A DNA stretch of 64,000 nt from Apricaphanius iberus (GCA_028564705.1 JAPXFQ010001133.1:3486001-3550000), one strand, 5' to 3'. Shown: positions 13,436-25,375, counted from the first letter of the stretch. Numbers and translations are program-made. Notes: generated by a model from the sequence alone, not told the origin.

Positions 13436-13553
13436 TTTGACTTTATTTATCACAGCCAGAGTCCCACAAGAACACTTGACATTTAAATAATTATTTGCAT
13501 GTTGTTCAGTTGTGATGCCTTACTTGTCCATTTCCCACTGCTATAAAATATTA

Positions 13554-13928
13554 TGGTTCATTCACACCGCCCCAAACGTTAGCGTCAAGATTACATGTAA
13601 AATCTATGGTAGAGGTTGTGTCGTTGACTGCATCAATTTTTGAAACTTTTCCTGCGTTTCAAGCGTCAAAGCGCCAAAAGCCACCAATGCAGAGATTCAG
13701 CTAGATTAATGTTTGATGCTTTTAAAACTCTTGATGCAGCTCATCAAACAATCAGTGTCTCTTTATAGTGAGGTTGCTTGATGACATTGTTGTCTAGCCA
13801 ACCATGATCTGCCAGTGTTTAAAACATCTGGTAGAGAAAGGCCTGCCCATGCACTTTGTATAGGCGTCAAACTATTCGCTTTGTGAGCGTTGTTTGATGC
13901 TCACAATGCGTGCGGTGTGAACACACCA
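13554..13928. mobile_element. PIF/Harbinger-like MITE
   Basis: A 375-bp non-coding element bounded by imperfect terminal inverted repeats: the left end reads TGGTTCATTCACACCGC and the right end, reverse-complemented, reads TGGTGTGTTCACACCGC. The trinucleotide TTA is present on both sides (13551-13553 and 13929-13931), the kind of target duplication PIF/Harbinger elements make. The inside contains repeated 'gcgtcaa' and 'tgatgc' phrases on both strands, and the ends carry the 'ttcacaccg' / 'cggtgtgaa' signature seen in many fish MITEs. It has no coding capacity and would have depended on a transposase in trans. Confidence 0.65.
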
Positions 13929-13931
13929 TTA

Positions 13932-15980
13932 GAGTGAGTTATAAAATCCTTAATCCTTAAGTTAAAAAAATATGAATATATTAATTGTACATATATTGTG
14001 CCTTACAGTAAGAAAAATAACACAACACATTGCTCAGTTTGTAAAGTTAGCAGAATGTCAGTTGGAACAACTTTTTACAGAAAGAGAGAAATGTTTTTTG
14101 ATAACACTGGAAATCACAGCACCTTTAATGTTAAATGTTCTATAGCTTCTTTTGTAATTACGATGCCTTTTATGCTGTGGCACCAAAAAATGTGGGAAAT
14201 AGATTTCATAAAGCCAAAAAGAAAAGAAATCCCCCCCTCTACCTCTATAAAGAGACATCCCACATTCCATCTTTGTGAAGCATAACAAGCATCCTATGTG
14301 ATTTTAAATGCCTAAAAACTACAGTAATTATGTCACACAAATCTATGTATGATGCATAGTCAGCTAATTTATACCACCTTAACTTGCTTTTTTTCTTAAG
14401 GAAACTGTTATCCTTTTATTTCATATGAATGGGCTAGGAGACCAGGGATTAGGTCAATTTTTGAGAAACACCTCTGTGCCACAGCAGCAAATCTGCTAAT
14501 CCCCATGCATTCACTTTGGTTTGTCTTTAAACTAACAAGCAGTTTAACATAATCTACTTTAAACCTGTCTGTTCACTCCTATTCACTGCTGCATTTACAT
14601 AGCAATTCTTTCTGCCTGAATGCTTTGTGGAACAAGAGAAACACTGTGTGGGATTTGAGCTGATTTCCTCTTTTTCTAAGGTTAGTTCTGCTCGGAAATT
14701 CTCTACCTGAGGAAAATCCACAATAAGGTCAAATGAAGAAGTTTTTTTTTTCTGTTTGGTTGTTCAGTACTTGGCAACAGTAAATAAGAAGTTTAACATT
14801 TACTGGTGTTTAAAGTAGTTGCTATAAAAGAGTACTACATCTTGAAGGCTAGTAAGCAAGGAATTGTGAATAGGGGAAGAAGAATGAAGAGTGAGAAAGG
14901 GTCAGAGGTGTTAAAAATTTTCTTCAGCATTTGGTCTGGTGCCTAGGCTTCACTAAAACATATTGTAACCCATCAAAACATCTACAACAGCTCAGGCCGG
15001 GTACCACGGAGTGTGAAGAAAGGCGTGATGATGGAGCAGTGACAGTTTCACCTCTGACCTCCACTAGGATTGTTTCTTTATTGTTGTCTGCATTGCTCAA
15101 AGAGAATTCCTTCCATTTGTACTACAGTAGGAGGGGCTGGAGTTAGCTGAATCACTTTTTGATCCTGGATCTTGACAGGTTTGTTGGAAACTCAAAAGTC
15201 CACTCTTTTTAGAATCTGGGAAAGTGCCTTACTATCAGCCACCAGCTGAAAACACTCTGGTGAGAAAGCTACTGAAGGAAAGAGGTGGTTTCTACATGAA
15301 TTATGTGCTAGGCATGTCTTAAAGAAATACACTACTAAGCTAAATAATAAGTCAAAGATCTGAATTCTACATTGACACACTAAAATAAAAAATAAAATAA
15401 AAATCAAATGCTACTTAAAGTCACATCTTTACAATGTATGTGGTCAATAAAGCTTGAATTTATAAAAACGGTCTGTATAGCCTTGCTGTGTAACAGTAAT
15501 AACACATGATAATTTCCTAATAACTAAAAAAATATATTTCAAAGTTATTTTATGTTACTGATGAAACTGTGTTAATTGTAAATGTTTGCAATATTGCCAT
15601 TAAAAAAGTCTCCTTGGATAAAATATTATGTATCCAACTTCCACAGACATGTAGTAAAAATCTGCATGGTTGTGATGGGCTATATATTGGCTAGCTGGAT
15701 GCTCTCAAATACCCTTCAGTCCCACACCGAATGAAGTAAATATTAAAGCCTTCAAAAAATAGTGAGGAATTTTAATGATGGTAAATAAAAACAAGTGCCA
15801 GCAAAAACTCCAAAAAAATAATCAAAATAAACATTATAGTTTTAATCAACGTATCAAAATTAAATGGTTGTCAGAATTAGTTGTTTACCAGTTCCTCCAG
15901 GATTTTGTTATGTTGCAATCGTAGCTATAAATCCAAATTCAGACAATCCTCACAAATTCGGCAAATCTGAGAAATTTATC
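13932..15980. other. AT-rich non-coding sequence, no gene seen
   Basis: Only short chance frames, for example 13998-14285 and 14931-15146. No domain, RNA gene or bounded repeat was recognised. Confidence 0.5.
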
Positions 15981-16714
15981 CAATCATTGCAACTTTAACC
16001 CATATTTAACCCCTACGTTTTTCCAAGATAAGGGGAGCATAGAAACAGTAATCTGCTTCTTTATGCCAGGTTGTAATTTTAGGGATGAATAGTAAACTAA
16101 AGTTTTAAAACCTGAGTGGCCTGGAAGTTGATACAATGACAACAGATCTTCAAAATACTTTGGTGCTAAGCCATTCAATGATTTACAGATGTGTACGTAT
16201 TTTTGTAGTCTATTCTCTGAGCTACAGGGAGCAAGCAGGCGTGTTTCCACTATCCAAACTTCAGGGTAATTTTACTGGAACTTCACTGTATGCATGTGTC
16301 TCCGCTTTATCTGATAGGGCCATTTTCAGGGCCATTTCAGGAACCAACATAGTTCCAATCTTTGGGTATGTACTCAAATAGTCTGGTAGAGTCACTGGGC
16401 AGAAACTGTGGTTAAGTCACGATGATTGGTTGTAATTCTGATTGTGGTAAGCAGACCTCGCAAAACAAACAGTGAACTTTTGAAATTAATTCAAAGCAGT
16501 CTATAACAACATAGCAAACAGAAACAAAACAGCTATTCCTACTTCTTCCATGTCTATCACTTGATATTTCTGCTATTGTGGGCACCTTTTAGTGCTGATA
16601 AATGACGTTGCTAACTGTTGAGAGAGTTGTGATTTGTAGACATCTTAATTAATTCCTAAAAGCGCCACTTTTGTATGGTGACACGACAGCTGAGAGGAGC
16701 AGGCCAACAGATTT

Positions 16715-16722
16715 ATCCAGAT
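16715..16722. repeat. hAT target-site duplication, left copy
   Basis: The 8-bp sequence ATCCAGAT sits directly before the left end of the MITE and is repeated exactly at 17168-17175. Confidence 0.9.
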
Positions 16723-17167
16723 TAGGGACGTCTGATATTATCGGCCTAAAGTCATTATCGGCCGATATTGGCATTCAAATGTAATATCGGAAATTATCAG
16801 TATCGGTTTTTATTTTTTTAAAAAGATGAGTTTTTCACACCATACACATACTATATATCAAACTCTTCAGCTACTTCTTTTCTCTCTCAGAATGTAAAAA
16901 TATGACAGATTTGAGGTTTAGTTTTTGAGATATTATTTGCTTGAAACAACTTTCAAAATATCAAAAGGCTTCTTCTGGGCCAACCTTTGACCGTCTATCG
17001 GGCGCACTTGGTGACGTCATCAAACGCTGACGCTTCTTCACCTGCAGCATTAGAGCTCAAGTGTGCATGATACAAGATATTTCATTGTAGTTACCTAAAA
17101 TGGTTTAGTAGTTTTTGTATATCGGTATATCGGAAATGGGTAAAGAGGCCAATATCGAACATCCCTA
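16723..17167. mobile_element. hAT-type MITE with perfect 8-bp TSD
   Basis: A 445-bp element starting TAGGGACGTCTGATATT and ending, when reverse-complemented, TAGGGATGTTCGATATT. The inverted ends differ at only three of 17 positions. An exact 8-bp duplication, ATCCAGAT, flanks it on both sides, the hallmark of the hAT superfamily. The interior is non-coding; 'TATCGG' and 'GGCCGATA' phrases cluster near the ends. It inserted into or beside a dead LINE copy, so it is younger than that copy. The perfect duplication suggests a fairly recent insertion. Confidence 0.85.
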
Positions 17168-17175
17168 ATCCAGAT
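17168..17175. repeat. hAT target-site duplication, right copy
   Basis: The exact copy of the ATCCAGAT at 16715-16722. Confidence 0.9.
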
Positions 17176-18310
17176 TAAAGAAAGTCTGGTCAAAATATCC
17201 TGAAGTTCTGAGAGTGGAAGCACCCCTAGTGTAAGAAATTTAGAACTGGGTTGATGTGCTATACTTTTCTAGATGTAGTGAGCAAGAGAAAAGCAGTTTT
17301 CTGTGTCAGGTGCAGCTGTATGATTGACTTTTTAGGCACACCTGTTAAGATACTCTTACAGTAATCGTTCTGACCAAAGATACACGTATAGATGTGTTTT
17401 TTGAGGCATTAGTCCTTTAATCCTTAACATTTTTTTCAGGTAACAGATGCATGGTCTTGTTATTGCCTTTGTGTGACCCTGGATTTTCAGGTCTGTGTCC
17501 ATTATTACACCTAGATTTGGGCCCGATTATGTTTTTAGCTCTTTTAACTGAAGGTATGTGCTGATTCTTGACCATACTTCAGTTTTGTTTCTGTTCAATT
17601 GCAGAAAATTATGGCACATCCATCCATTGATTTGCGTAATGCATTCACTTAGGGTTTGGATGGGTTGAAATTCAGCAGGGGGCATTATAGCTGAGCAGGG
17701 TACCAGACCGGATAGAGCTTCTATGGGGAGAAAAACACTGAGAGAAAACTGGGTTAACAATTGCATTAACATTAGGAAAAAATATATCTGGAGAGTAGTA
17801 GAAAAGAAAAGTAGAAGGTGTGTTAGGGTCAATTGAGTCTGAAAAAGGATAATTTATTTTTCCTAATTCTTAAGTCTATTAGCAATGTACGATGTGAGGG
17901 AGATGGAGTTGAGGAGGGCTGCCGGACCGGGCTGCATCCTCCCCTCGCCGTATCGGGCTGAACACTCCATCTCCCTCTACTCCCTGCCTGGAAATCCAGG
18001 AGGAAAGAAGGAGGTGAGTGGGTAAGTATTGTAGTGCTTATGCATCTCTCCTTGCTCATAGGACTGCGCTCTCTCCAGAATTTATGTATTAGAGAGATAA
18101 TATTATTGGTAAGTGATATAACTGGAGTAGATAAAGGCCCGATCTTACGAAGACTCTGGCATTATCTTTGTCCATCACTTTCTAGCCTTAAAACCTGGTG
18201 TAAATCTTTTTATGTCCTGATTCATGATTCAAACTTTGTTCAATATTCTAATCATTTTATTCTGGTAAAGTAATCCATTACTGTTAGAAATCGGAGAGGG
18301 ATTATAAGGT

Positions 18311-18826
18311 CTAGTGTCTATATAAGAAACTATAAGCTTTATCAAAAAGGAAGGTTTTAAGCCTAGTCTTAAAAACAGACGGAGTAGCTGCCTCACGAAC
18401 TGAAACTGGGAGCTGGTTACACAGGAGAGGAGCCTGATAACTAAAAGATCTGCCTCCTATTCTACTTTTTGAAATCCTAGCAACTATCACTAGACCTGCA
18501 TTCTGAGAATGAAGTGCTCTGTTAGGAACATATGGAACAATCAGATCTCTGATGTACGATGGAGCTTGATTATTAAGGGCTTTGTATGTAAGGAGGAGGA
18601 TCTTAAACTCTATTCTGGATTTAACAGGGAGCCAATGGAGAGAAGCCAAAACAGGAGAAATGCGATCTCTCTTTTTAATATTCATCAGAACTCTTGCTGC
18701 AGCATTTTGGATCAACTGAAGGCTTTTCATTGCATTTTGTGGACTTCCTGATAATAAGGAATTACAGTAGTCCATCCTCAAAGTCACAAATGCATGGACT
18801 AATTTCTCTGCATCACTCCTGGACAA
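18311..18826 (-). pseudogene. LINE polymerase C-terminal region
   Basis: A 171-codon open frame. It contains 'AEKLVHAFVTLRMDYCNSLL', 'LQLIQNAAARVL', 'ISPVLASLHWLPV', 'KILLLTYKALNNQAPSYI' and 'FSYQAPLLCNQLP', in the order typical of the region after the RT thumb in fish CR1/L2-type elements. 'FKTRLKTFLF' marks the usual end of the protein, and the frame closes just after it. It continues from the RT core at 19183-18833, with a break of a few bases. Confidence 0.85.
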
Positions 18827-18832
18827 GATGTT

Positions 18833-19670
18833 TCAAATTTTAGCAATATTCCGAAGGTGAAAGAAAGAAATCCTAGACACCTGTTTAATATGAAATTTAA
18901 ATGTCATGTCTTGGTCAAAAATTACACCGAGGTTCTTTACATTATTACCAGAGGCCAAATTAATGCCACCCAGATGAAGTGATTGACATAGCAGTTTCCT
19001 TTTTAAAGGTTCTGGTCCAAAGACAACAACCTCTGTCTTGTCTGAATTTAAAAGTATAAAATTCAGAGTCATCCAAGTTTTTATGTCTTCCAGACATGCT
19101 TGTAATCTACATAACTGATTGGTTTCATCAGGTTTTATGGATAAATATAATTTTGTATCATCAGCATAACTGTGGAAATTCATCCCTAATTATTTTCCCA
19201 ATTGGAAGCATATATATAGTAAAGAGAATCGGTCCAAGCACATAACCCTGTGGTACTTCACAAGTAACCCTTGAATGTGAAGAAGATTCATCATTGACAT
19301 GAACAAACTGGAATCTGTTGGACAGATATGATTTAAACCAACCTAGTGTTGTTCCCTCTATCCCTACATGTTCGAGCCTTTCTAAGATAATATTATGATC
19401 GACTGTGTCAAAAACAGCACTGAGATCTAGCAAGACCAGAACAGTCACAAATCCATTATCTGAGGCCATTAGAATATCATTAGTAACTTTTATCATTGCT
19501 TTTTCAGTGCTATGATGAGCTCTAAAACCTGACTGAAATTCCTCAAACAGGTTGTTGCTGTTTAAATGCTCACATACTTGATTAGCAACTATTTTCTCAA
19601 GAATTTTGGATAAGAAAGGAAGGTTAGATATAGGTCTGTAGTTAGCTAAATCATCTATCCAGGGAGGGTT
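18833..19670 (-). pseudogene. LINE reverse transcriptase core
   Basis: From 19670 downward the translation reads 'WIDDLANYRPISNLPFLSK', then 'FQSGFRAHHSTEKA' and 'VLLDLSAVFDTVDH' (RT motif A with its aspartate), 'WFKSYLSNR', 'VPQGYVLGPILFTIY' (motif B), and after a frameshift near 19180 'FHSYADDTKLY' (motif C, the catalytic YADD). The thumb region then follows with 'LQACLEDIKTWM', 'LNSDKTEVVVFGPE' and 'NLGVIFDQDMTF'. The catalytic residues that can be seen are intact, but the frameshift prevents a full protein. The same region-by-region order supports a CR1/L2-type LINE. Confidence 0.85.
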
Positions 19671-20119
19671 TCATAAGTCAAGGCCTAATTACAGCAACCT
19701 TAAATTCCTGAGGCACATTTCCATTTATTAAAGATAGATTCATCATGTCTAGGATAGGGCCAGTAACCAGAGGGAACACTTCCTTAAATAATTTGGTTGG
19801 TAGGGGTCTAACATACAAGTTGAGGGTTTAGATGAAACTAATATTTGTGATAATTCCAACAGTCAACAGACTCAAAATGGTACAGACATAAACACGGTTC
19901 TACAGTTATCTCTGATACTGCCTCAGTTACTGAGAGAGAGTTAGTCATGTTTGGGAGAATGCCAATGATTTTATTTTTTATACAATTTATTTTACTTATG
20001 AAGAATCCCATAAAGTCATCACTACTGAGAGAATGGGGAATAGTTGGCTCAACAGAGCTATAACTCTGTGTAAGTTTGGCAACTGTACTAAAAAGAAACC
20101 TAGGAATGTTTTTATTTAT

Positions 20120-20635
20120 TTATATTAATGATGAGAAATATGCTGTTCTAGCTTTTCGAAGGGTGTTTTTATAAAGTAGTAGACTATTTTTCCAAGTTAG
20201 AAAGAAATCATTTAAGTGTGTAGAGCGCCATTTTCTCTCAAGTTTCCTAGTACTCTGCTTTAAAGTACACAACTCTGCACTAAACCAGGGAGCCAATCTC
20301 CTATGGCTGATTACCTTCTTTTTTAAGGGGGCTACACTGTCTAGTGCCAAACGCAGTGAGGAAGTAATACTTTGAACCAGACCGTCAATTTCTGAAGGGT
20401 TAATGTTGGAATTACTGCCATCCACTGTGGTATTCTGAGACACATACGCAAACAAGAATGGAACAGATTCTTTAAAACTTGTTACAGCATTGTCTGATAA
20501 AGTTCTACTGTAATGAAATTTTCTTTCAGATTTGGGAAAGTTGAGTAAAGTAAATTCAATGGTTATCAAAAAATGGTCAGATAGGACTGGGTTATGTGGG
20601 AGGACTATAAGTTCATCACACTCAATGCCACTCAA
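20120..20635 (-). pseudogene. LINE endonuclease-RT linker region
   Basis: A 171-codon frame starting just after the endonuclease's 'LDIVLTYW' region. It includes 'VLSDHFLITIEF' (the 'SDH' motif that closes AP-type endonucleases) and then 'FHYSRTLSD', 'SLRLALDSVAPLKKK' and 'APWFSAELCTLKQSTRKLERKWR', the usual linker of fish CR1/L2 elements. The join to the fragment at 20832-20632 involves a small duplication ('ctcaatgcca' twice at about 20620-20640), which shifts the frame. Confidence 0.75.
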
Positions 20636-21040
20636 TGCCAGTATGTCAGTACAATGTCTAAAGTGTGCTGACCAGAGTGTGTGGGTCCCTTCACTTTCTG
20701 AGTAAAGCCAATTGAGTCTAAGATACTATTAAAGGCTGCAGGTAAGCTATCACTATCAGCGTCCATGTGAATATTAAATTCCCCTACTATAATTACCTGA
20801 TCAGTCTTTAAAACTAAATCAGATAAATACAATTTGAGATCTGGTCCAAGAATTGAGAGTGAGGGCCTGGTGGACGATACAAAACCACAAGCAAAAGTGG
20901 TTTTAATGTTTTTCAGTTTGGATGAGGAAAATTAAGAATTAGATGGTCAAAAGAGCTGTAGTAAATAATTGTTCTAGGCAAATTTTCAAATCTGAATGAA
21001 AGATGGTTGCAACTCCTCCTCCTCGTCGTCCAGTATTTCT
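20632..21040 (-). pseudogene. LINE apurinic-type endonuclease fragment
   Basis: Minus-strand pieces of an AP endonuclease. At about 21040-20990 'TGRRGGGVATIFHSDLK' appears, then a stretch with 'VYRPPGPHS'-like residues in a shifted frame, and at 20832-20632 'DLVLKTDQVIIVGEFNIHMD' followed by 'GFTQKVKGPTHSGQHTLDIVLTYW'. The usual catalytic 'GDFN' reads 'GEFN' here, so a catalytic aspartate is replaced. The N-terminal part with the first catalytic asparagine and glutamate is missing. Confidence 0.75.
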
Positions 21041-21110
21041 AGGAATGTGTAAATAGAATGATGATGGATGGCTAAAATTTAAGTTTGGGCTTAATGTTCA
21101 GTTTCTGATT

Positions 21111-22310
21111 ATTGGAAACATATGCTGAAGTAAATAGTAAGCAACTGTAAAACACTGTCCACTTGAACTTTTTAATTTGCATGTGTTAAGTTCATACATT
21201 TCTTTGATTTTCATTTTATATTTATATACTTAATAGAAACCCAACTTTTCTTGTTTTAGCCCCCTTCATCTCAGACAACTCTTTACTGTAAGCAATATTG
21301 TGCAAATGGTTGCATTTATTGTTTGGTCAGCTCAAGTTTAATGACACTTATATGTTTTATAAGCAAGCTTAGAAGGCACTGAGAAAAAAATGGATTCTGT
21401 ATTCACTGGGTTAGCTGCCACAGACTCATAAACAAACAACATTTATTGCTTGTTTTTTTAATTCCAAAGTAGAACCTGGAATTGTTGCTCCTTTCTTTTT
21501 GTGTTAAAGCAACAAGCTACAAATTGAAGAGTGTCCTGCTCAATGGTCAAGTGTTCTTCTAGGGCACTTATTACAATGAGCATGCTAAAAATAAATTAAA
21601 TAAATCATAATTTGTAATTTGCCAAAATGACGGACAACCTTCAGATTTTTCTGTCACCATTCTGATAAGATCCTCAAATATCACTGCAGCATTTATGACA
21701 TTTGCCTTATCATGTAGGGACTTTAAAGGGATCTGCAAAGGGCGCAGACGGCTGTGTAAAGTGCATCCCCCCCATATGTGGGGTCTAAACAGCTGAGTCC
21801 AGAGCTAACGATATGGCCTAATGATCAATATTTTTTGGCACAGTCAACTACTTTAAAACATGACCTGTGAAAGGATTTTTGTGGCACTTTGCAAGGAAAT
21901 GGGTTCCAACCAGACAGCTGTTCTGTACCACAGTGAGTCCTGATGGCTGTTCAGTGGGAAGACGCTGTCTGGGGTCTTTTAACTGCAAAATTATATCCAC
22001 ATCTTTTTTGTGTCAACCAAATTCATTGAGAACATGCAGAACACAAACACACCTTCACCTGTTGGATAAAGTGACATCACACCAGGTTCACACCATTTTC
22101 TGAAAAGTTGTGATGATTGAAGGCTTCAGTTTTGCAAACCAACCCTTTACACAGTTTCTTCTTTAGTTTTGTAGTTTTTTAATGTTTTTTAAAGCACTTG
22201 TGCAGACAAATTATTTTAAAATAAAGCAAATACAACAATATTGGATATTGATGCTCAGTAAAAAAAGATAAGAAGTATACTTATACTTAAAATGATTACA
22301 CTAGAAAAGT
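21111..22310. other. Non-coding sequence, no gene seen
   Basis: AT-rich sequence with short chance frames only. No repeat boundaries were recognised. Confidence 0.5.
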
Positions 22311-22314
22311 ATAG

Positions 22315-22380
22315 GGGTGGTAAACATTTTTGTATAAAGCAAAGGGGGGCACAGTGGAAAAAGGTTGGGAACCAATAGCT
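22315..22380 (+). repeat. hAT element terminal fragment
   Basis: The sequence ends with 'aaggttgggaacca', whose reverse complement resembles the conserved end 'cagtggttcccaacctt' of hAT/Charlie-type elements in vertebrates. It is preceded by a G-rich 'ggggggcacag' stretch, also usual in these elements. The other end was not found. Confidence 0.4.
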
Positions 22381-22389
22381 TAGGTAAAC

Positions 22390-24740
22390 AGGAAGTGAAG
22401 CCAGAGCTGAGTTAGATACTTTAGTGTGTACACTAAATCACTGTATGTTTACCTAGGTATGTAACGTTAGGAATATTGTAAAAAATGTGCCATCAATGGG
22501 ACAAAAATAGAAAAGTTCATTTGCAAAGGCTATGGCCAAAGAAAAAGCTGTTGAATAGCGGAAGAAGAGAAGACAAGAGTGTGCATCATTGCTGCATTTT
22601 AGCCATGGTGTCAGCTAACGGAATAGAAAGAGCTGCAAACTAATGCCACGTAGGCTCTATACAGTGTCTCCATGATCAGTAAGATAACATGGTTTAATGG
22701 TTGTTTAACATTACCCTTTGCTTTTCTTTGAAGACGTTTGTGAGTAGTCAAGCCAAAAATGAAATCTATGAACTGCAATTGTTCTAAAGTTTGTAGCATT
22801 TTTAAGGTATAATAGGCATGCAAAACTATCCAACAACAAAGTCTATTACATGCTGACCCAAGTTAGCTCTATTACACTCACGATAAATAGTACTTGTTTT
22901 CTGAAGGTAAAGTTTAGGGAGGCAGGCTGAAGAAAAGGGGTTGAACCTTGTTTAAAGCTGTTACTTGCTTGAACAGCTTTTCCAAGATCTCCTACCCCAC
23001 CTTTAACCTCCTGATAGTTCACTAACAAGCACACATTCTAAATTTCAATTTCCAATAATATCAAAGTCCAGCAAATCAATTTAATATATTTGAGATTTTT
23101 ATAAAACACAAACACACAAAAGCATGTCAATTGATTTTGAGCATGGAAGAAGCCAAAGGAATTCCCTCCCCTAATAGAAAAGCAGGGATTAGGGGTGCTA
23201 AGGAAGAGACCAACTGGTCCAATAGGTGGAATGTTAATAATGGCATGGCAAGGTAGAAAAGAACAACAACAAAAAAGATCCTGAGTGAGAGCTGAAAGAG
23301 CAAGAGCTGTCCCACCTGCTCTGTGGGATCTGTTCCTGCCCACTATAGTGATTCATAAATCAACTTTTCAAACACTGAGGATCACAGGCTGCAGCCGCCC
23401 ACCCACGTGGCTTTTCTCCCTCCCAATGACTGCAATCTGTAACTAAATAAAGGTTGCAAATCCAAATTGCAGTTTTTTTATAAATTTGACAAACTGTATA
23501 CATGAAGTGCATGGCTGATAGGTAATATATGGTATTTTGAAATGCCATCTAAAATGTTTTAGAAAACATGAAATATCATTAAGAATTCTAGTAATGCATA
23601 AATTGCGTATATAAGACATAAAGAAATGCACATCTTGAGTAGTTAGTTGGCTAACACCTCCAAACTGTCTTCAACCCTAATTTGAGTAATTGTAAAAGTT
23701 GACCTCTTTTGGTTGTTATACAACTTTATTCCCTCACTAATCTTCTTTATACTAAAATGCAAAATGAAATCTATCCCTATCTGAAGTTATCCATCATATG
23801 AAAAAAAGTGCATATTTAGCATCATCACAACTTTTCCAATTCTTTAAAATGTATCATATGTCACACATCTAGAATTAAAAAATTTTGTTAGCTATGTGTG
23901 CTGTCATCAGACCAAGGTTTAAAAAGTTATTAAGACCTTCAATGTAAATAAAATAGATCTCAAAACCTCTGGCACTGATTACTATAAAGCAATCATAAGC
24001 AGTGTAGACTTCTAGAGGTGTCCAGATTTTTGTTAGAACTTCTAAATTCATCCACAGAGCAGGCAATTTGATACAATAAGACAACAAATCACATAAACTG
24101 TATGTGTTTAAGGCAACAGTTGGTGTTATACTGAAAAAACGATAAAACAATTAAATCCTCGTAAAAAAATGAAATTTATAATACAACCACCCTCTGCCAA
24201 TATATTTATTGGCAAAAAACATTTATAAATTGAATGCATTGAGACGGTTTAATAAATAATTAACCATCAGAAGTCTATGAATTAAGCATGAACTTTTTCA
24301 TGCTATGAAAGACTTAAGGAAAGATATGCATTTCATGGTATCACATTATTTGCACAAACATTTGAAATAAATATGTCTGACATTTTCTAATTGTGTTATT
24401 CAAAAGAGATTAGCAACAAATATTCCCAGTAATGCTGAAAAAATATACTGAATATTACATTAATAACCAGGGTTATAGATTGCAACCGATTTGCTTGCAA
24501 ATGCGACCAGAGTGTGGTGTAACTTCATTAGTTAATCCCCTTCGACTTCTGACTTATTGGGTGGGAAATAAACACCTCTAAACCTTTGAAGTACAAGCTG
24601 AAAAGCTCTGACACTCCCCTTAGCATATCTAGGAGTGCTTTGCTGACCACTGAACTAAACCAGGACAGTTTTTCCAGAAGACTACTAAACCGACCAGAGA
24701 AATTTGATAATATGCAAAACTATTCAAAACAACTAACAAT
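22390..24740. other. Non-coding sequence, no gene seen
   Basis: AT-rich sequence with several minus-strand chance frames between 22.6 and 24.2 kb. None shows a recognisable domain or splice context. Confidence 0.5.
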
Positions 24741-24870
24741 CAGGATCACAGTGAGAATCACTAAGATTTTAGATTGTAATCGGAGGGTTGCTGGTCCAAG
24801 CTCCAGCCCCGACTGTCTCAGTCATTGTGTCCTTGGGCAACACACTTCACTTAGCTCCTAAGCTAAACCT
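24741..24870 (+). repeat. tRNA-headed SINE fragment
   Basis: Contains 'agattgtaatcggagggttgctggtccaa', a diverged form of the tRNA-like head seen more completely at 48518, with a B-box-like 'ggtccaagctcc', followed by the 'ccttgggcaacacacttcac' phrase shared with that copy ('cctgggcaaggcacttaa'). The A-box region is poorly preserved and the body is truncated. Confidence 0.55.
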
Positions 24871-25039
24871 AGCTACAACCTTTTGATTCACATGGGCTCC
24901 TTTCTTAAAGATAATAAGAGCTAGGTCTTAGCTCCCCCATGGAGAAGCTGACCCTAGCATACCCTCGAGTTGAACCACATGTTTCCCTTTGTTCAACTCA
25001 CATACATCCATTTTCCTCTTTTTTCCATTTCATGATAAG

Positions 25040-25375
25040 ACAGTGAATGGTAAATGGCCTGTACTTGTACAGTGCTTTATTTAGTCCCTACAGACCCCAA
25101 AGCGCTTCACATTACATTCAGTCATTCACACACACATTCACACAGTGGTGATAGCAACCTTTTTTGTAGCCACAGCTACCCTGGGGCACACTGACAGAGG
25201 TGAGACTGCTGGACACTAGTACCACTGGGTCCTTTGACCACCACTAGTAGACAATGGCTGAAGTGTCTTGCCCGAAGACATAATGACCAAGACAGTCGGG
25301 CTGGGGCTCGAACTGGCAACCAGCAAACCTCTGATTAAAAGCTGAACTCCTAAGTCCTGAGACACGGTCCATGCT
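25040..25375 (-). repeat. tRNA-headed SINE, nearly full length
   Basis: Read on the minus strand it begins in the region 25375-25290 with a tRNA-like head (B-box-like 'ggttgccagttcgagcccc') and runs through 'cttcgggcaagacacttca', 'ccccagggtagctgtggct' and ends with 'gtgaagcgctttggggtct' and 'ccatttaccattcac'. These phrases match the head and tail of the SINE family at 48518-48761, in which the same 'gcactt' tail precedes 'cagtccatttac'. Confidence 0.65.

Larger units (their letters stand above)
15984..17832 (-). pseudogene. CR1/L2-type LINE remnant, split by insertions
   Basis: Minus-strand LINE polymerase fragments. At 17832-17527 an open frame ends with '[24 protein letters not shown]', matching the segment after the RT active site. 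At about 17520-17200 the frame continues with 'NLGVIMDTDLK..GH' and 'KAITR'. At 16250-15984 comes the C-terminal part: 'LLPV' or its frame-shifted equivalent, 'CKSLNGLAPKYFEDLL' and 'LSWKN'. The two halves are separated by about 0.9 kb, of which 445 bp is a hAT MITE (16723-17167). The origin of the remaining stretch, 16251-16722, is unclear. Several stops interrupt the frames. It lies on the same strand as, and just 3' of, the longer LINE at 18.3-21.1 kb. Confidence 0.6.
18290..21110 (-). mobile_element. CR1/L2-type LINE, 5'-truncated
   Basis: A minus-strand LINE whose parts follow in the expected order from high to low coordinate: endonuclease fragment, linker, RT core with a YADD box, and C-terminal region. 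The 5' end is cut inside the endonuclease domain near 21110. The 3' end is not sharply defined; a non-coding tail to about 17850 may be its 3' UTR, including a GC-richer patch at 17880-18010. The reading frame is broken by frameshifts near 19180, 18830 and 20635 and by stops between 19680 and 20110, so it is not functional. The pieces are listed separately. Confidence 0.8.

Noticed and set aside
16250..16720. A possible separate insertion inside the LINE, starting 'gtgtttccact'
   Set aside because: The left boundary looks element-like, but no matching inverted end or duplication was found on the right.
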